This document shows positions 35,999 through 42,520 of a DNA stretch of 64,000 bases, one piece after another (positions within the stretch are counted from its first letter, which is position 1; the number at the start of each line of letters is the position of its first letter). This stretch comes from Flavobacterium rakeshii (GTDB lineage Bacteria > Bacteroidota > Bacteroidia > Flavobacteriales > Flavobacteriaceae). Position numbers and translations under genes: made by a program. A model generated the notes under the pieces. That model saw only the letters and a program-made list of their open reading frames with translations, did not search any database and was not told the origin of the DNA. The stretch is from NCBI RefSeq assembly GCF_009741375.1, contig NZ_WOWP01000061.1, forward strand, positions 1 to 64,000. Direction: 5' to 3'.

Positions 35999-36808
35999 AT
36001 GAATAGAAAATATTTATGTTTCCTGTTGGGCTCTGTAATTACCTTATTGAGTTCATTTACGGTTAATGCACAATCACAATTTACAACAAAAGAAAAAGTT
36101 GAACTGTTGCGAAAAATAAATAAATCTTGTGCAGATATTAAAACGGTAACATATAGAATAAATCATGATAGTAAAAGGCTTACTGAAAAAAATACTTTTA
36201 GTACTGTAGCTGTTTGTACATTATATATAGATCCTACAAATAAGGTGAGTAGTTATAATATTGTTGATGAGGAATTTGGAAGTGCTAAATCCCGTAAGTA
36301 CGGACATAAAATATATAACGGAGAGATGCTTTTTAGTCTAACTAATCCAGTTGATTCTCTTGATGCTTATAAAAAACCTCAAATATTAAAAAATGAGGTA
36401 GATATGGAGGCTTGGCTAAGTAGCTATAATTATTTATTGTTAGATAAATATTTCGGTAAAAATAAGTCTTTAATAGGTTATGATTCCTTTGCAGAAAATA
36501 TATTGCTAACAGAGGAAACGTTTAAAGATACTCCGGTTTATGCAATTACTATGACTTATATGGATAACGAGAATTCAAGGGATAGGATTCAAAAAATTTA
36601 TATTAGTAAATCTAATTATTTGCCGGTGGGGAGTTATTCTTTTTGGAGATGGGAAAACATGGAGAGTTATGAATATTTTGATGTTGAATATTTAGCAATT
36701 AATCCTGAAATTTCTCCGGATGAATTTAAAGTTGCTAAAGATCATACTGTTAATTTGGTGGAACGATACAAAGTGTTTAAAGAAAAATCAAAGAATAATA
36801 ATCAATAG
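35999..36808 (+). CDS. Secreted RseB/LolA-like protein, paralogue 1
   Basis: A 269-residue exported protein with a signal peptide (residues 1-25, cleaved before QSQFTTKEK). The pattern, KINKSCADIKTVTYRINHDSK then strands such as CTLYIDPTNKVSSYNIV and IYISKSNYLPVG, ending with EISPDEFKV, resembles the half-barrel fold of LolA/LolB and RseB. In Bacteroidota that fold is often found fused in front of TlpA thioredoxins. No catalytic residues are seen. It is a tandem paralogue of the next gene (15-base gap), and the cassette ends with a TlpA-like gene. Family assignment is by eye. Confidence 0.7.
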   Translation: MNRKYLCFLLGSVITLLSSFTVNAQSQFTTKEKVELLRKINKSCADIKTVTYRINHDSKRLTEKNTFSTVAVCTLYIDPTNKVSSYNIVDEEFGSAKSRKYGHKIYNGEMLFSLTNPVDSLDAYKKPQILKNEVDMEAWLSSYNYLLLDKYFGKNKSLIGYDSFAENILLTEETFKDTPVYAITMTYMDNENSRDRIQKIYISKSNYLPVGSYSFWRWENMESYEYFDVEYLAINPEISPDEFKVAKDHTVNLVERYKVFKEKSKNNNQ

Positions 36809-36823
36809 TTAATTAAATACATA

Positions 36824-37639
36824 ATGATCATAAAATCTTTTTTTACAATTATACTGTTTTTTTTAACGGTATTTGGAGGGGTGTTAACCGTTAACGCACA
36901 ATCACAGCTTTCAAAAACAGATTCGGACGAGGTAATTAAAAAAGTATTTGAATCTTCTGATAAAGTTAATACTGTGGTCTATAAAATAGATCATAAAAAG
37001 AAGGGGCTTTCAGAAAAAGATACTACATATACCACTGCTATATGCTCATTGTATATTGCTCCTAAAGACAGATTGAAAGCCTACCATATTGTGGATAAAG
37101 GATATGCTTCATCATACGGTAAAGGTTTTGCGCATTTGAGATATGATGGTAAAAGGGCATTTTATTTAAGTAAGTTGATAGATTCTCTTGATGTTTACAG
37201 GGAGCCTTATATAGATAAAGGTAAGAGAAACCTGGAGCAAATAGTGCATAGTTATAGTTTCCTGTTGCTGGGAGAGCATTTTGCATTGAGGAAACCTTCC
37301 GGTAAAGGTGATTCGCAGGCTCCAAATGTTTTGATAACAGAAGAGGTATTTAATAATAAGGCGGTTTACTGTATTACACTTAAATTTGAGGATAATGAAA
37401 ATGCTAGGAATAGGGTTGAAAAGCTTTATATAGATAAATCAGATTACCTGCCTGCGGGCGGTTCATCTTTTTGGCAGTGGGAGAACATGGAGAGCTATGA
37501 ATATTATGAAGTTGAATACCTCTCGATTAACCCTGAAATTTCTCTAGAGGAATTTAAAGTTGATAAAGATCAAACTGTCAACTTAGCAGAACGATACAAA
37601 GTATTTAAAGAGAAAATTAATAAGGAGTCAATAAACTAA
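36824..37639 (+). CDS. Secreted RseB/LolA-like protein, paralogue 2
   Basis: A 271-residue exported protein clearly duplicated from the upstream gene: both share TLYID/SLYIA-type strands, WENMESYEY, an EVEYL/DVEYL segment, NPEIS..EFKV.KD.TVNL and ERYKVFKEK at the end. Signal peptide residues 1-26, cleaved before QSQLSK. Its 5' end is strikingly like the 5' end of the next gene (FTIIL then FLTVF), which is a thioredoxin and otherwise unrelated. Probably acts with that thioredoxin in the periplasm; function unknown. Confidence 0.72.
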   Translation: MIIKSFFTIILFFLTVFGGVLTVNAQSQLSKTDSDEVIKKVFESSDKVNTVVYKIDHKKKGLSEKDTTYTTAICSLYIAPKDRLKAYHIVDKGYASSYGKGFAHLRYDGKRAFYLSKLIDSLDVYREPYIDKGKRNLEQIVHSYSFLLLGEHFALRKPSGKGDSQAPNVLITEEVFNNKAVYCITLKFEDNENARNRVEKLYIDKSDYLPAGGSSFWQWENMESYEYYEVEYLSINPEISLEEFKVDKDQTVNLAERYKVFKEKINKESIN

Positions 37640-37656
37640 TTCTAATTTAAGTAACG

Positions 37657-38160
37657 ATGAGAAGAAAAGTTTCTTTTACAATTATATTGAGTCTTTTTTT
37701 AACAGTATTTAGTCTTTATACTGTTAGAGCTCAAACAAAAAAAGATATAAAACAGATTCCAGATTTGGAGTTAAAGCTTAATAATGGGGAAACAGTTAAG
37801 CTTAAGGGGCTAAAAGGTAAGGTAGTGTTACTTGATTTTTGGTACAGGACCTGCAAATATTGTGTTAAGTCTATACCCGGATTAATTGAGCTACAGGAAG
37901 AATTTAAAGATGATTTGGTTATTATTGGGGTTAATCATGTTGATGATCAGCAAGATGTGACTGAATATATCGAATATAAAAAGATGAATTATTTATCTAC
38001 TTACAGAACTGGTGAAAACATTCATGAAGACTTAGGTGTAAGTTTGTTTCCTACAGTTATTCTTTATGATAAAGAAGGAAATTTGATTAAAGTGAAATCA
38101 GGACATACTGAGGGAGGAACAGACTCTCTTCGAAAAGCAATAAAAAAAGCTTTAAAATAA
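37657..38160 (+). CDS. TlpA-like periplasmic thioredoxin
   Basis: A 167-residue exported thioredoxin of the TlpA/redoxin type. Signal peptide residues 1-25 (cleaved before QTKKDIKQ). The active site is WYRTCKYC with Cys66 and Cys69, preceded by KVVLLDF. The cis-proline region is SLFPTVILYD. CKYC instead of the common CGPC suggests a tuned redox potential. It lies 17 bases after the second RseB-like gene and closes the cassette. Most related Bacteroidota proteins carry the thioredoxin fused to a domain like those encoded upstream; here it is separate. Confidence 0.88.
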   Translation: MRRKVSFTIILSLFLTVFSLYTVRAQTKKDIKQIPDLELKLNNGETVKLKGLKGKVVLLDFWYRTCKYCVKSIPGLIELQEEFKDDLVIIGVNHVDDQQDVTEYIEYKKMNYLSTYRTGENIHEDLGVSLFPTVILYDKEGNLIKVKSGHTEGGTDSLRKAIKKALK

Positions 38161-38178
38161 TATCAATATCTATATAAT

Positions 38179-38208
38179 AAAAAAGCCTCGCGATAGCGGG
38201 GCTTTTTT
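38179..38208 (+). terminator. Terminator after the TlpA cassette
   Basis: AAAAAAGCCTCGC pairs with GCGGGGCTTTTTT (one T-G pair) across a GATA loop, 18 bases after the stop. Confidence 0.92.
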
Positions 38209-38313
38209 ATTTGTATCCTGTTTTTTTTCAGTGTTTTTTTGCTTTAGGGAGCTCATTTACCCGTTAATACCTCCTGTTTACCTCATAAATTTTTAGGTGT
38301 TAAAATCATAAAA

Positions 38314-38321
38314 TAAATTTG
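38314..38321 (+). promoter_or_regulatory. Possible -7 box for the pirin-like gene
   Basis: TAAATTTG is an exact TAnnTTTG match 22 bases before the first ATG. The -33 region has TTAG, not a clear TTG. Confidence 0.4.
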
Positions 38322-38343
38322 AGTAAAAGAAGTAAGAAAGATT

Positions 38344-39024
38344 ATGATGAGGCAATTCCCGTCACAAATATTCAGGTCCCGTCAAAGGGAAGTGCATAAG
38401 GATTCAGGTAGTAATACCGCTTCGTTGTTTAATACAGGAGGAGAGGGTGGTAAGGAACCCTTTAATTCTCTTATTGCATTTAGGGAGGTAGCATTGCATC
38501 CCGGGCAGTTTGTTAAACATTTATCCGGCAACGAAGCGCATATTATTATCCCCCTTGTCGGGGCGCTTGAATATCAGTGTAACAATGGTGTTGTAAAAGC
38601 TATAATGCCGGGGGAGATTGTGAGTATTTCATTTCCTGAAACACTATTAAAAATTAATAACCCTTATGATAAAGATCCGGTTATATACCTTGAGGCATCT
38701 TTTTCCCAAAAACGCTTTATTGAAAGAGCTGAGCTTAGTGTTGTCGACCTTGATGTACGCAATAAATTGCATGCATTTGTTCAGGGATTAACCGGATTAA
38801 AAGGGTATATAGGAATGTATGACGGCCGAAGGGAAGAACTGTACAAACTGCAAAGTCCCGATAATGGTCTGCTGATATTTGTAATTAGCGGGGCGTTTGA
38901 GGTAAGTGGCAGGCTGCTGGAAGAGCGCGATGCCCTTAGTGTGTGGGGTTGTGATGAGATAGATTTTGAAGCCCTGTCTGAAAGTGCCGTAATACTCCTT
39001 ATTGAAGTGTATAAAACCAGTTAA
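38344..39024 (+). CDS. Pirin/cupin-like protein
   Basis: A 226-residue protein without a signal peptide. Two repeated beta-rich halves are visible: an N-terminal half around VKHLSGNEAHIIIPLVGALEYQC and IMPGEIVSISF, and a C-terminal half around GLLIFVISGAFEVSGRLLEERDAL. This is the bicupin layout of pirin/YhaK (quercetin dioxygenase-like) proteins. The usual metal-binding His cluster of pirins is not obvious, so catalysis is doubtful. A second ATG is the next codon. It lies 97 bases before an intradiol dioxygenase-type gene on the same strand. Confidence 0.6.
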   Translation: MMRQFPSQIFRSRQREVHKDSGSNTASLFNTGGEGGKEPFNSLIAFREVALHPGQFVKHLSGNEAHIIIPLVGALEYQCNNGVVKAIMPGEIVSISFPETLLKINNPYDKDPVIYLEASFSQKRFIERAELSVVDLDVRNKLHAFVQGLTGLKGYIGMYDGRREELYKLQSPDNGLLIFVISGAFEVSGRLLEERDALSVWGCDEIDFEALSESAVILLIEVYKTS

Positions 39025-39121
39025 CCGCAAAAAAGTAGTGGTTAACCTCAATTTTTAAATAAAGGGAAAATTAGCCCGTTAAGAATATAAAGCTCATTGA
39101 CTAACTTAAATACTATTTATA

Positions 39122-39904
39122 ATGGAAAGAAAGCAGTTTTTTAAGAACATGGGGCTTGCGGGGCTTGCCCTTACAGGATTTAGAGTTCTTAACTCCTGTA
39201 GTAATGATGACGATTCGGTAACCGGAGATACGTCCGGGAGTACAGATACAGGAGGCGGAACCGATAGTGGTTCCGGATCAGGAACAGGTGGTGGAGATAC
39301 GGCTAACTGTGTTGTTGCCCCCAGCGAAACAGAAGGGCCGTTTCCTACCAAAACACCTTCAAGCCTGGTGAGAAGTGATATCACTTCAGACAGGACAGGG
39401 GTGCCTTTTAATATTGATATTATAATCCAGAATGTAAACGATGATTGTAATGTGCTCGAAGGTGCTATTGTGGATATTTGGCATTGTGATAAAGACGGAA
39501 ACTACTCGGAGTACGGGGGTATAGGTATGCAGCAAACAGATTATACATCTGTACACTTTTTAAGAGGAAGGCAAACTACAAATGCCGATGGTCAGGTAGC
39601 GTTTACCTCGATATTTCCAGGATGGTACACCAGTAGAGCTACCCACATCCATGTACATGTTTATAATGAATCGGGCAATTCACTGCTGGTAACACAAATA
39701 GCATTCCCTGAAAGTAGCGACAGTGCTGTGGTACAGGTTAACGCTTCTACCGAGAATGGCTATACAAAGGGTATGAGCGGTTATACATATAATGCAAACG
39801 ATAATGTTTTTTCAGACGACACCGATGGTGTAGAGATTGGTGCAATTACCGGAAGCTTAAGCGAAGGTTTCACTATTACACAAACTATTAAGGTTTCGGC
39901 TTAA
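39122..39904 (+). CDS. Intradiol ring-cleavage dioxygenase-like lipoprotein
   Basis: A 260-residue exported protein of the protocatechuate 3,4-/catechol 1,2-dioxygenase fold. The N-terminus has an RK-type Tat-like stretch (ERKQFFKNMG) and a lipobox-like NSC (Cys26), then a Gly/Ser/Thr-Asp linker (about 30-62). The catalytic core starts at SETEGPF. Likely non-haem iron ligands are Tyr128 (GNYSEYGG), Tyr169 (PGWY), His175 and His177 (THIHVHV). Extracytoplasmic members of this family occur widely in Bacteroidota. The substrate is unknown, and a ring-cleaving role is only inferred from the iron-site residues. Confidence 0.85.
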   Translation: MERKQFFKNMGLAGLALTGFRVLNSCSNDDDSVTGDTSGSTDTGGGTDSGSGSGTGGGDTANCVVAPSETEGPFPTKTPSSLVRSDITSDRTGVPFNIDIIIQNVNDDCNVLEGAIVDIWHCDKDGNYSEYGGIGMQQTDYTSVHFLRGRQTTNADGQVAFTSIFPGWYTSRATHIHVHVYNESGNSLLVTQIAFPESSDSAVVQVNASTENGYTKGMSGYTYNANDNVFSDDTDGVEIGAITGSLSEGFTITQTIKVSA

Positions 39905-40014
39905 TAATATAAAAATAAACAGTCTTCATAAGGTTGATTAGGTTTTTTGTTGGTTAATTAGTAAAAGAGAGAAATTACGTTTCTCTCTTTTTCTTATTTA
40001 AAAAGTACTGAATT

Positions 40015-40530
40015 ATGGCAAAAGCAAAAATACGTTTAGCACTAAGAGTGATTATAGGTCAGTCTTCGGTAGCTAATTGGGAAAAATACATTTTTGAAGA
40101 TACGTATAAGGAATACCTTATGCAGCAGCAAAGGTTTAACAGTAAGGAAGAGCCTGTAAATACGTTTAGGGAATTATTAGCAGTTAACCCGGGAGCAGAT
40201 CAGTTGCATTTCCTTACCGGTATTGCAGCCGATAGTTATATTGCTCAGTTCAATAAAAGCTTTTACAGGTATACCGATGTGTTGGGGAGTACGTTTTTTC
40301 CTTTTACGGGATATAAATTCGATATTATTAATACCGATATAACCGATGTTTCCAAACATAAGGTGGGGATTACTTTGTATTCACCCCTTTTTACTTTTTT
40401 AGGAGTGATTAATAATGCTTACCTGGTTTCCCTTAATACTGATGATGCTACAGGGTATGAAACCCTTATGTTCCCTTTACAACCGCAGCTTTCCATTTGT
40501 TATTATGAAGGCGAGGGTGAGTTGCAGTAA
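40015..40530 (+). CDS. Hypothetical cytoplasmic protein (171 aa)
   Basis: A 171-residue protein with no signal peptide or membrane helix; I do not recognise it. It is a mixed alpha/beta protein rich in aromatic residues (FNKSFYRYTDVLGSTFFPFTGYKF). It has its own apparent leader: a short hairpin/T-rich stretch precedes it at about 39968-39992. It follows the dioxygenase gene by 110 bases and precedes the Vps62-like lipoprotein on the same strand. A real gene is supported by normal codon pattern and start context (TGAATT then ATG after A-rich spacing), not by homology. Confidence 0.65.
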   Translation: MAKAKIRLALRVIIGQSSVANWEKYIFEDTYKEYLMQQQRFNSKEEPVNTFRELLAVNPGADQLHFLTGIAADSYIAQFNKSFYRYTDVLGSTFFPFTGYKFDIINTDITDVSKHKVGITLYSPLFTFLGVINNAYLVSLNTDDATGYETLMFPLQPQLSICYYEGEGELQ

Positions 40531-40696
40531 GTGGAAATATTTACCTACTTAACTTAATAGTAATGATTTATAAATATTTAGCAGACGCTTAGTTAATTTT
40601 AGATGCTGTTATTTGCAGTGTCGTGGTAAAAATCTTCTTTATAAAATATTGAATCAGATTATAAATCTGAAACCAACTAAAAAATTTTTTATAAAG

Positions 40697-41617
40697 ATGA
40701 AAACCAATTTTCTAAGAGTACTGATCGTAGCGTTCAGTGCAATTGTTTTTGTTAAATGTTCCACTCCGGAAACAGAAGAAACCAACACAGTAGCCTTTAA
40801 TACAAAAGTTACTAATGTTCATCCGTTTTTAAACTGTAATTGTAGTGAGAGTGCTACAAAAGTAAACGGTAGTACTGCTGCTAACTGGGCGAACCAGTTT
40901 GCACCACTTGTTAAGTTTGACCGTGCGGCACCTGATTATCCTGCTTCTGTTGAGGCGGTATGGTCCAGTTCTGCCGATGGCGGTAAGGTGTGTGAGGGTG
41001 AGCTTTCCCTTACAGACGCAACAGCACCTGCTGCGCCTGTTTTTCCTACTTATTATGATGTACAGGAGCACCCGTCTGATTCTGATAAGATTTTTATCGA
41101 ATACTGGTTTACTTACAAGCGCCAGGAGCCTTGTGCAGTAGGACAGGGAGGTCACGATTATGACTGGGAGCATATCGTGCTACAGGTTAAAAAATCTACT
41201 CAAAAAATAATAACTGTTACTTATTTCCAGCACGGTGGCTGGTATACTAAAGACTGGAGAAATGTATCTTCAGGTACCAGGGTGGTTGCTTATGTGGGTA
41301 AAAAAGCACATGGTATGTACCATAACTCACGTTCTTCAAGCTTCTTCGGTTACGAGTGTACTTACTATGGTGATTACAGAAATCCGGCTGATGCAGGAGA
41401 CGAGTATGGTACCTGGAATGATTTAGTAGCTATGTCTTGCGAAAAAACCGAGTTTAACTTTAGCGGTACATGGGGAGCTTCGGGTAAAGGGCCTCTTTTC
41501 CGTACACGTGATTTCTGGAATTTTGCTGCCTGTAAAGGTACTGACGGACTTTTTGGTACCGATGGCTGCAGCCAGTGTGACTTTGGTAACAGTGTTATTA
41601 TAGGAAGCATCAACTAA
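40697..41617 (+). CDS. Vps62/NPP1-fold-like lipoprotein
   Basis: A 306-residue exported protein; the start giving MKTNFLRVLIVAFSAIVF is chosen because it produces a signal sequence with a Cys at 21 (lipobox-like VFVKC, unusual Lys at -1). About residues 60-300 resemble the beta-sandwich shared by Vps62-related and NPP1/NLP proteins: PLVKFDRAAPDYP, YWFTYKRQEPC, GGHDYDWEHIVL (compare GHRHDWE of NLPs), FQHGGWYTKDW and VAYVGKKAHGMYHN. Many cysteines follow. NLPs are plant-directed cytolysins; this match is partial and the role here is unknown. Confidence 0.65.
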   Translation: MKTNFLRVLIVAFSAIVFVKCSTPETEETNTVAFNTKVTNVHPFLNCNCSESATKVNGSTAANWANQFAPLVKFDRAAPDYPASVEAVWSSSADGGKVCEGELSLTDATAPAAPVFPTYYDVQEHPSDSDKIFIEYWFTYKRQEPCAVGQGGHDYDWEHIVLQVKKSTQKIITVTYFQHGGWYTKDWRNVSSGTRVVAYVGKKAHGMYHNSRSSSFFGYECTYYGDYRNPADAGDEYGTWNDLVAMSCEKTEFNFSGTWGASGKGPLFRTRDFWNFAACKGTDGLFGTDGCSQCDFGNSVIIGSIN

Positions 41618-41673
41618 CAAACTATAAGGATTTATATCACGACCTGATTCAGTATTTTATAAAGAAATGAATA

Positions 41674-41704
41674 AGACTGTCTTCATTACGAAGGCAGTTT
41701 TTTT
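41674..41704 (+). terminator. Terminator after the Vps62-like gene
   Basis: ACTGTCTTC pairs with GAAGGCAGT (one T-G pair), loop ATTAC, followed by seven T. Confidence 0.8.
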
Positions 41705-41919
41705 ATGCGCTAGTTTTACAGAAAGGATGTTTTTAAGAGGTTAAAGAACAGTAATCCTGATTTAACAATTTGGTAACCTTTTTAAATAGTATTTTTTAGA
41801 TGATAGGGGTACTTAATGTCAACAGGTTAAAGGAGGTTTTATCCGCGACATTCCCTTTTTTACCATCATAAATAAACTGAAAAGACTAAAAAAGATATTG
41901 CCATAAACTCCGGTTGTGA

Positions 41920-41945
41920 TTGTGACCTGTTGCAGCAGGTTACAA
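41920..41945. repeat. Hairpin in a non-coding region
   Basis: TTGTGACCTG and CAGGTTACAA form 10 pairs (one G-T) around TTGCAG. No T run follows and it belongs to no recognised gene. It may be a regulator site or part of a small RNA. Confidence 0.4.
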
Positions 41946-42021
41946 TACTAAGTGTAGCCGGACTGTAGCAAGTAAAGTATCAAATTTTGATTTTGATGTG
42001 TTTGTTAGGTTTACTAAAATG

Positions 42022-42047
42022 AAAAGCCCCGCGATTGCGGGGCTTTT
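42022..42047 (-). terminator. Terminator of the small acidic lipoprotein gene
   Basis: A perfect 11-bp stem AAAAGCCCCGC/GCGGGGCTTTT with a GATT loop, 21 bases after the minus-strand stop. Confidence 0.88.
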
Positions 42048-42068
42048 ATGCTTTTACTTACTAAAATC

Positions 42069-42290
42069 TTAGTGAGCAGCTTCTTCGTGAGCCTCTTCAG
42101 TGTGAGCTTCTTCAGTAGCGTTAGCAGTAGAGTCAGCTTCAACAGCAGGAGTTTCTTCAACAGCAGGAGTTTCTTCAACAGCTGGAGCTTCAACTTCTGT
42201 AGCTTCTGGAGTTTCTTCTTTTGCAGTTTCTTTACAAGAAACGAAAGAGATCATAGCCATAACAGCTAGGCTTAAAACAACTTTTTTCAT
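42069..42290 (-). CDS. Small acidic repeat lipoprotein (73 aa)
   Basis: A 73-residue lipoprotein. Signal peptide residues 1-18 with lipobox-like FVSC (Cys19). The mature part is low-complexity, made of Glu/Ala/Thr/Pro: three near-copies of VEETPA at about residues 38-55, ending TEEAHEEAAH. It probably forms an extended, negatively charged surface thread. It has a good promoter (42327-42354) and terminator, so it is expressed. Such repeat-tailed small lipoproteins are common in Flavobacteriaceae; function unknown. Confidence 0.75.
   Translation of the reverse strand: MKKVVLSLAVMAMISFVSCKETAKEETPEATEVEAPAVEETPAVEETPAVEADSTANATEEAHTEEAHEEAAH
42141..42194. repeat. 18-bp tandem repeat, three units
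   Basis: Unit AACAGCAGGAGTTTCTTC occurs twice exactly and a third time with changes, inside the small lipoprotein gene, encoding VEETPA repeats. Copy number may vary by slippage. Confidence 0.85.
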
Positions 42291-42326
42291 CTTACTAAAT
42301 TATAAAGGTTAATTATTAATTCGAAG

Positions 42327-42354
42327 CAAAGATATAAATTTTTTGACATCACAA
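42327..42354 (-). promoter_or_regulatory. Promoter of the small acidic lipoprotein gene
   Basis: On the minus strand TTG (42354-42352), 17 bases, then TATCTTTG (42334-42327), an exact -33/-7 pair 36 bases before the ATG. Confidence 0.75.
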
Positions 42355-42520
42355 AATAAATAGTGCTAAAATTTTTAAAAATCTTTTATGCTTGAAATTC
42401 AGGCTTTTAAATACATCGTTTTCGGTGTAAACACAGGGGGTTTGGTACTATGTACTTAAAAAGATTCTTAAAGATGTTTTTTAACCGTTTACTTTGTTTT
42501 TGTAAGGTTAACCCGAACCC

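Larger units (their letters stand above)
41618..42068. other. 451-base non-coding region with a terminator and hairpin
   Basis: Between the Vps62-like gene and a small lipoprotein gene. It holds a terminator (41674-41704), a second terminator for the minus-strand gene (42022-42047), and a 10-bp inverted repeat at 41920-41945 with a 6-base loop. The only frames are shorter than 30 codons and look random. Confidence 0.6.

Noticed and set aside
35695..36006. 103-codon open frame
   Set aside because: It begins inside tRNA-Leu and passes through the tRNA terminator; not a gene.
35563..38208. Genomic island inserted at the tRNA genes
   Set aside because: No integrase, no repeated tRNA 3' end downstream, and the tRNA operon is intact with its terminator.
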